Source: Candidatus Zixiibacteriota bacterium (GTDB lineage: Bacteria > Zixibacteria > MSB-5A5 > WJJR01). Taken from it: a DNA stretch of 5,912 nt. This document shows positions 1-3,600 of this stretch, one piece after another. The translations under genes were made by a program, and so were the position numbers. Under the pieces are notes generated by a model that did no database searches, was not told the origin of the DNA, and saw only the letters and a program-made list of their open reading frames with translations. Positions within the stretch are counted from its first letter, which is position 1, and every line of letters begins with the position of its first letter. The stretch spans positions 1 through 5,912 of the forward strand of contig WJJR01000107.1 in NCBI GenBank assembly GCA_014729565.1. The letters run 5' to 3'.

Positions 1-151
1 ACACGCGATGTAGTACGGGCGCCTCGTTTACACTGAGTCAACCGAAGTGCCCGTGCCGCTTGGCCGAGACGCTTGCAGTGAGCGGAGTCGAACTGGCCAT
101 GGTACGTTCCCGAAGACCGGAACGGAGTTCTAATTGTTGCTTTAACTTGTT
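1..151. other. Non-coding leftmost stretch, no gene supported
   Basis: One plus-strand frame is open here and runs into the palindromic element, but its composition (Arg, Ser and Cys rich, no recognisable motif) does not resemble a real protein end. The other two plus frames stop within the first 36 bases. No tRNA, riboswitch or convincing promoter was seen. The only recognisable item is GCGGAGTCGAA at 82-92, repeated in inverted orientation inside the hairpin loop at 342-352. The tail of a gene lying further left cannot be excluded. Confidence 0.4.
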
Positions 152-229
152 GTCATTCCCGCGAAAGCGGGAATCCATTCTCCGCGCGTGGCTGGGTTCA
201 AAATGGATCCCCGCTTGCGCGGGGATGAC
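152..229. repeat. Dispersed palindromic fold-back element (GTCATTCCCGC...GCGGGGATGAC)
   Basis: Two 28-base arms (152-179 and 202-229) are inverted copies with 25 of 28 positions matching, separated by 22 bases. Each arm is itself a hairpin: ATTCCCGC-GAAA-GCGGGAAT at 155-174 and ATCCCCGC-TTGC-GCGGGGAT at 207-226, both with perfect 8-bp stems. The ATTCCC-N8-GGGAAT core has the form of the dRS3-type repeats described in Neisseria, and similar elements are common between genes in many bacteria. Its conceptual translation gives the familiar spurious peptide pattern (FPRKRES, IPACAGMT), so reading frames across it should not be called genes. Confidence 0.85.
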
Positions 230-323
230 AGGGGAGGGTTGACGACTGAACGGGGGCTTCTGCTAACGGAAAATACTGCTGACAATCGCTATAGTCTGGG
301 ATCACAAACGGAACAAAGACGCT

Positions 324-373
324 GGATCCCCGCTCTCGCGTTTCGACTCCGCCGAAACGCGGGCGGGGATGAC
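324..373. repeat. Related palindromic element with an expanded, secondarily paired loop
   Basis: The outer stem GGATCCCCGC/GCGGGGAT (326-333 pairing with 363-370) and the terminal GATGAC match one arm of the element at 152-229. The usual four-base loop is replaced by an inner 9-bp perfect stem, CGCGTTTCG (337-345) with CGAAACGCG (353-361), around the loop ACTCCGC. The whole 50-base segment can fold as one long hairpin with small bulges (334-336 and 362). Confidence 0.75.
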
Positions 374-390
374 AATGTGCGCATGTGGCT

Positions 391-416
391 CTCCCGAAAC
401 GTGGGAGCGGGATGAC
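391..416. repeat. Decayed third copy of the palindromic element
   Basis: The segment has a 5-bp stem (CTCCC at 391-395 with GGGAG at 403-407) around GAAACGT, then ends GCGGGATGAC (407-416), nearly the GCGGGGATGAC end shared by the two elements to the left. The shared CGAAACG in the loop ties it to the expanded-loop copy at 324-373 rather than to the unit at 152-229. Confidence 0.55.
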
Positions 417-475
417 GTTGGTCGGAAGTGATTCGGTTCAAGAGATGCAGTTGTGCACGCATAGGTGAGTTACGC

Positions 476-516
476 TGGCCCTGATGGAAAATGCCCATCA
501 GGGCCATATCTCTTTT
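476..516 (+). terminator. Hairpin with T-rich tail, probable plus-strand or bidirectional terminator
   Basis: A perfect 12-bp stem (TGGCCCTGATGG at 476-487 with CCATCAGGGCCA at 495-506) encloses the 7-base loop AAAATGC. On the plus strand it is followed by TATCTCTTTT (507-516), which resembles an intrinsic terminator tail. On the minus strand no T run follows. It may end a plus-strand transcript from a gene left of the window, convergent with the large gene, or act as a second barrier behind the hairpin at 593-617. Confidence 0.6.
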
Positions 517-592
517 GAGTGCTGAGCTGGGGCTCGGCGCTCCCAGTATCTCCCAGTTTGACACCACTGGGTGATCACCGAATGAGCGAACA

Positions 593-617
593 CCCCCGGA
601 ACGTCCTGTTCCGGGGG
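593..617 (-). terminator. Probable terminator of the large gene
   Basis: A perfect 10-bp stem (CCCCCGGAAC at 593-602 with GTTCCGGGGG at 608-617) closes a 5-base loop. It lies 35 bases beyond the stop codon. On the minus strand the stem is followed by the moderately T-rich TGTTCGCTCATT rather than a clean T run, so it is a strong hairpin but an imperfect intrinsic terminator. It could also act on the plus strand (tail CGCTTTGTGT). Confidence 0.7.
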
Positions 618-651
618 CGCTTTGTGTCGCCAGTGGTGCGGGGTAGAGAGA

Positions 652-3600
652 TTACTTCAAGACTGTCATTTTGCGGGTGTCGGTGTAGCGGCCGGCTTTG
701 ATGTTGTAGAAGTACACGCCGGATGCGACCGACTGTCCGTTGTCATCCCGGCCATTCCACTGAACCGTCATCTGCGACGCTTCACTGTGGCCGTGGAAGG
801 TGCGGACACGCTGGCCGGTAACGTTGTAGACCGTCAGCGTCCAATCACTGGCTTCCTGAAGGTCGAAACGGATCACCGTGCCGGCGTTGAACGGGTTCGG
901 GTAATTCTGATACAGTTGATATGATGTCGGTAGCAACGCGCTGCTCTTGGCGATTTCAGACGAGAGAATCGCGCCGTTCGCGTCGGAGAACTGAACCTCT
1001 GTCAATTCGATGGAGCCTTCACCCTCAAACGGGATACTAAGCAGATCGGTCGAGCCCGAGGCGATCGCTCCCTCCTTGCCGGTCATCTCCGGCGAGACGA
1101 GGACGCGCATCTCCCCGCTGCTGGCGCGTGACGAAACTTTCAACGGCGAGGCATCATCGGTCAGAACCGGACGCTGCGGTTGCAGATCGGAATAGCGGAA
1201 GACCAGGAACGCACCACCCAGATCGACGTCGGCGGTGGTCGAGACAACCGCACGGCCATCTTCGATGCGCAACGACGCCGTCGCATTGGCTGCATACGGA
1301 GCCAGCTTCGGCGTACCCGGGTCGGCCGGGAAAGGCTGCGCGTCGCCGGTGATGATGCGAATCAAGTAGACCAGGTCGGCGACGGTGAGCGTGACACCAT
1401 CATCGTTAATATCGGAGGCCAGAATCTGAACGGCTCGCGTAGTGTCGTTCTCGTGAAACACATCGAGGCCCTCGATGAAGTAGCGGCTGTACAGGACGGC
1501 GTCGCCGACTTCGTTGGCGATGAAATTGAGATTCAGATCGCCGCGATCGTCGGGCGGTTCCTGGATGCAGATCGACGCATCGAGGAAGCACAGCGACGGC
1601 AGCACGTCGGCCTTCGGATTGTTCTGGCACCCCGGATCGAAGTTGTACAGGTCGACGTAGAGCGTATCACCGGTGCGGCTCGATACGGTGTTGTCGCCGC
1701 AGTCGTAGGTGCAGAAAGCGATTGGCACACATTGCCCGATGAAGTTCCGATCGGGTGTCACGAAGAATGACAGCTCGGCAATCGTTCCCACCGGTCGGAA
1801 TGAGCCTTCCGACGGATGCTGGTCGGGACCATTGTCGAGATCGGCGATGCCCACGAGGCGGACGATTCCCGACGGGCAGGCGCCGGTGCAATTGCTGTTG
1901 ACGCCGTGACGATAGGTGAAGTACTCCCATTCCTCGATGGCCAATCCACGCGCGACGTCGACGATCTGAATGGCCGTCTGATCGTAGCAAAGCAACAGAT
2001 CGAAGCCACCGACTTCGATGTCGGCCTGAATGGCGTCGATGGTGATCGGCACAGTCACAGTCTGTTCATTAAACGCATCGATGTTCGCGCCGCCGTTGAC
2101 CGAGATGTCGATGAGGCAGTCGCAATCGGTGCGGTGTTCGACCGTGACACAGAACGTTTCCTGGCAACTGGCGCCGCACGCGTCGGTGCATTCGACGGTC
2201 ACGCAATACTCACCGAAATCCGGCGGGGTAAAGGTCCATGCGCCGCCCGAGATCGTGCCCGGACCGCTGACGACCTGGCAACCGTTCAGGTTACCGTCGC
2301 CGTCGGTGGCGCTGACGTTCAATACGATTTCCGTCAGATCGCAGCGCTCGAGCACGACATCGCCCGGCCCGCTGCACACCGGCGCTTCATTGATATCGAT
2401 GTCGACATTGAATGAGCCCTGGCAGCTTTGGCCACAGGCATCGGTGCACTCAACGGTGACTGTGAACGATTCATCGGTGGTGGCATTGTAGCACCACTGG
2501 CCGCCCGCAATCGATCCGGGGCCGCTGACGACTTGGCAGTCGGCGAGGTTACCATCAATGTCGGTGGCACTGACCGGCAGGCAGACTTGGCCGGGGCTGC
2601 AGAGGAACAACGACGTATCGGACGGCAAATCGCATTCCGGCGCAGAGTTGATCTCAAAGGTAATGGTGAATTCCTGAACCGCTGCATTCACGCAACTGGT
2701 AAAGTGATCCTGGGCCTGCAGACGGACGGTAATCGTCTCGTTGCCCGTCGGCGTGTAGCAGTACTGCCACGGGTCATCCGTGATGGTTCCCGGCGATCCC
2801 AGTAAGGCAAAGATCGGATCGCCGCAGTTGTCCGTAGCCGAAAGCGGGAGACAGATTTCTTGTGGTGCGCACAACGAGATGGTCGTGTCCGAATAGATGC
2901 TGGTCCACACCGGCCGCGTCGTGTCGTCTATCGTGATTGTCTGTATGCACTCCGCGAAGTTGCCGCACTCATCAGTGGCGCGATATGTGCGTGTGATTCT
3001 CGCATCGCAATTATTGACACTGACGAGGCTGTCGCCCTCGTGCGTGACCGTGACCGAACCACAGTTGTCGCTGGCAGTGACCAGATTGATATCGGCCGAT
3101 GGCACTTCGGATTCGCACTCGACCGTGACATCCGCCGGACAAGCGATGGTTGGATCGGTTTGATCATCGACGGTGATCGTTTGCGTGCACTCGACGAAGT
3201 TGCCGCACTCGTCAGTGGCGCGGTAGGTGCGCGTGATGGTGCCGCCGCACGGGCCACCGCTTAATTGAGTGTCGCCTTCGTGCGTGACCGTAACCGAGCC
3301 GCAGTTGTCATCGGCCGTTACCAGATTGATGTCCGGTGCCGGAACGTCGGTTTCGCAGTCCACCGTGATATCGGCCGGGCAGGCAATCGTGGGATCAGTC
3401 TGATCGTTGACCGTGATCGTCTGTGCGCACTCGACGAAGTTGCCACAGGCGTCAGTGGCGCGATACGTACGAACGATTGTACCGCCGCATGCTCCGCCAC
3501 TCAATGGGGTGTCGCCCTCGTGTGTCACGGTGACCGAACCACAATTATCATCGGCCGTGACCAGATTGATATCAGCCACGGGGACATCGGCTTCGCAGTC

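Noticed and set aside
1..45. A possible minus-strand promoter (TTGACT followed by TACTAC).
   Set aside because: The spacer is about 20 bases and the -10 match is poor. No downstream gene is visible, so it is not distinguishable from chance.
70..105. A T-arm-like string (GTTCGACTCC) on the minus strand, hinting at a tRNA.
   Set aside because: The flanking bases do not form a T stem, and no matching acceptor, D-arm or anticodon arm could be found around it.
60..415. Short plus-strand open frames across the repeat region (60-242 and 188-415).
   Set aside because: They translate the palindromic elements (FPRKRES, IPACAGMT, DPRLRGDD patterns), a well-known source of spurious protein calls, and have no other support.
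152..416. A possible CRISPR array in the intergenic hairpin repeats.
   Set aside because: The copies are unequal, irregularly spaced, in different states of decay and in part inverted relative to each other. There is no constant repeat with unique spacers of uniform length.
1180..2415. Plus-strand open frames of about 150-200 codons antisense to the cohesin-like and type B region.
   Set aside because: The minus-strand frame shows clear domain motifs throughout. The plus frames have shadow-like composition and overlap each other.
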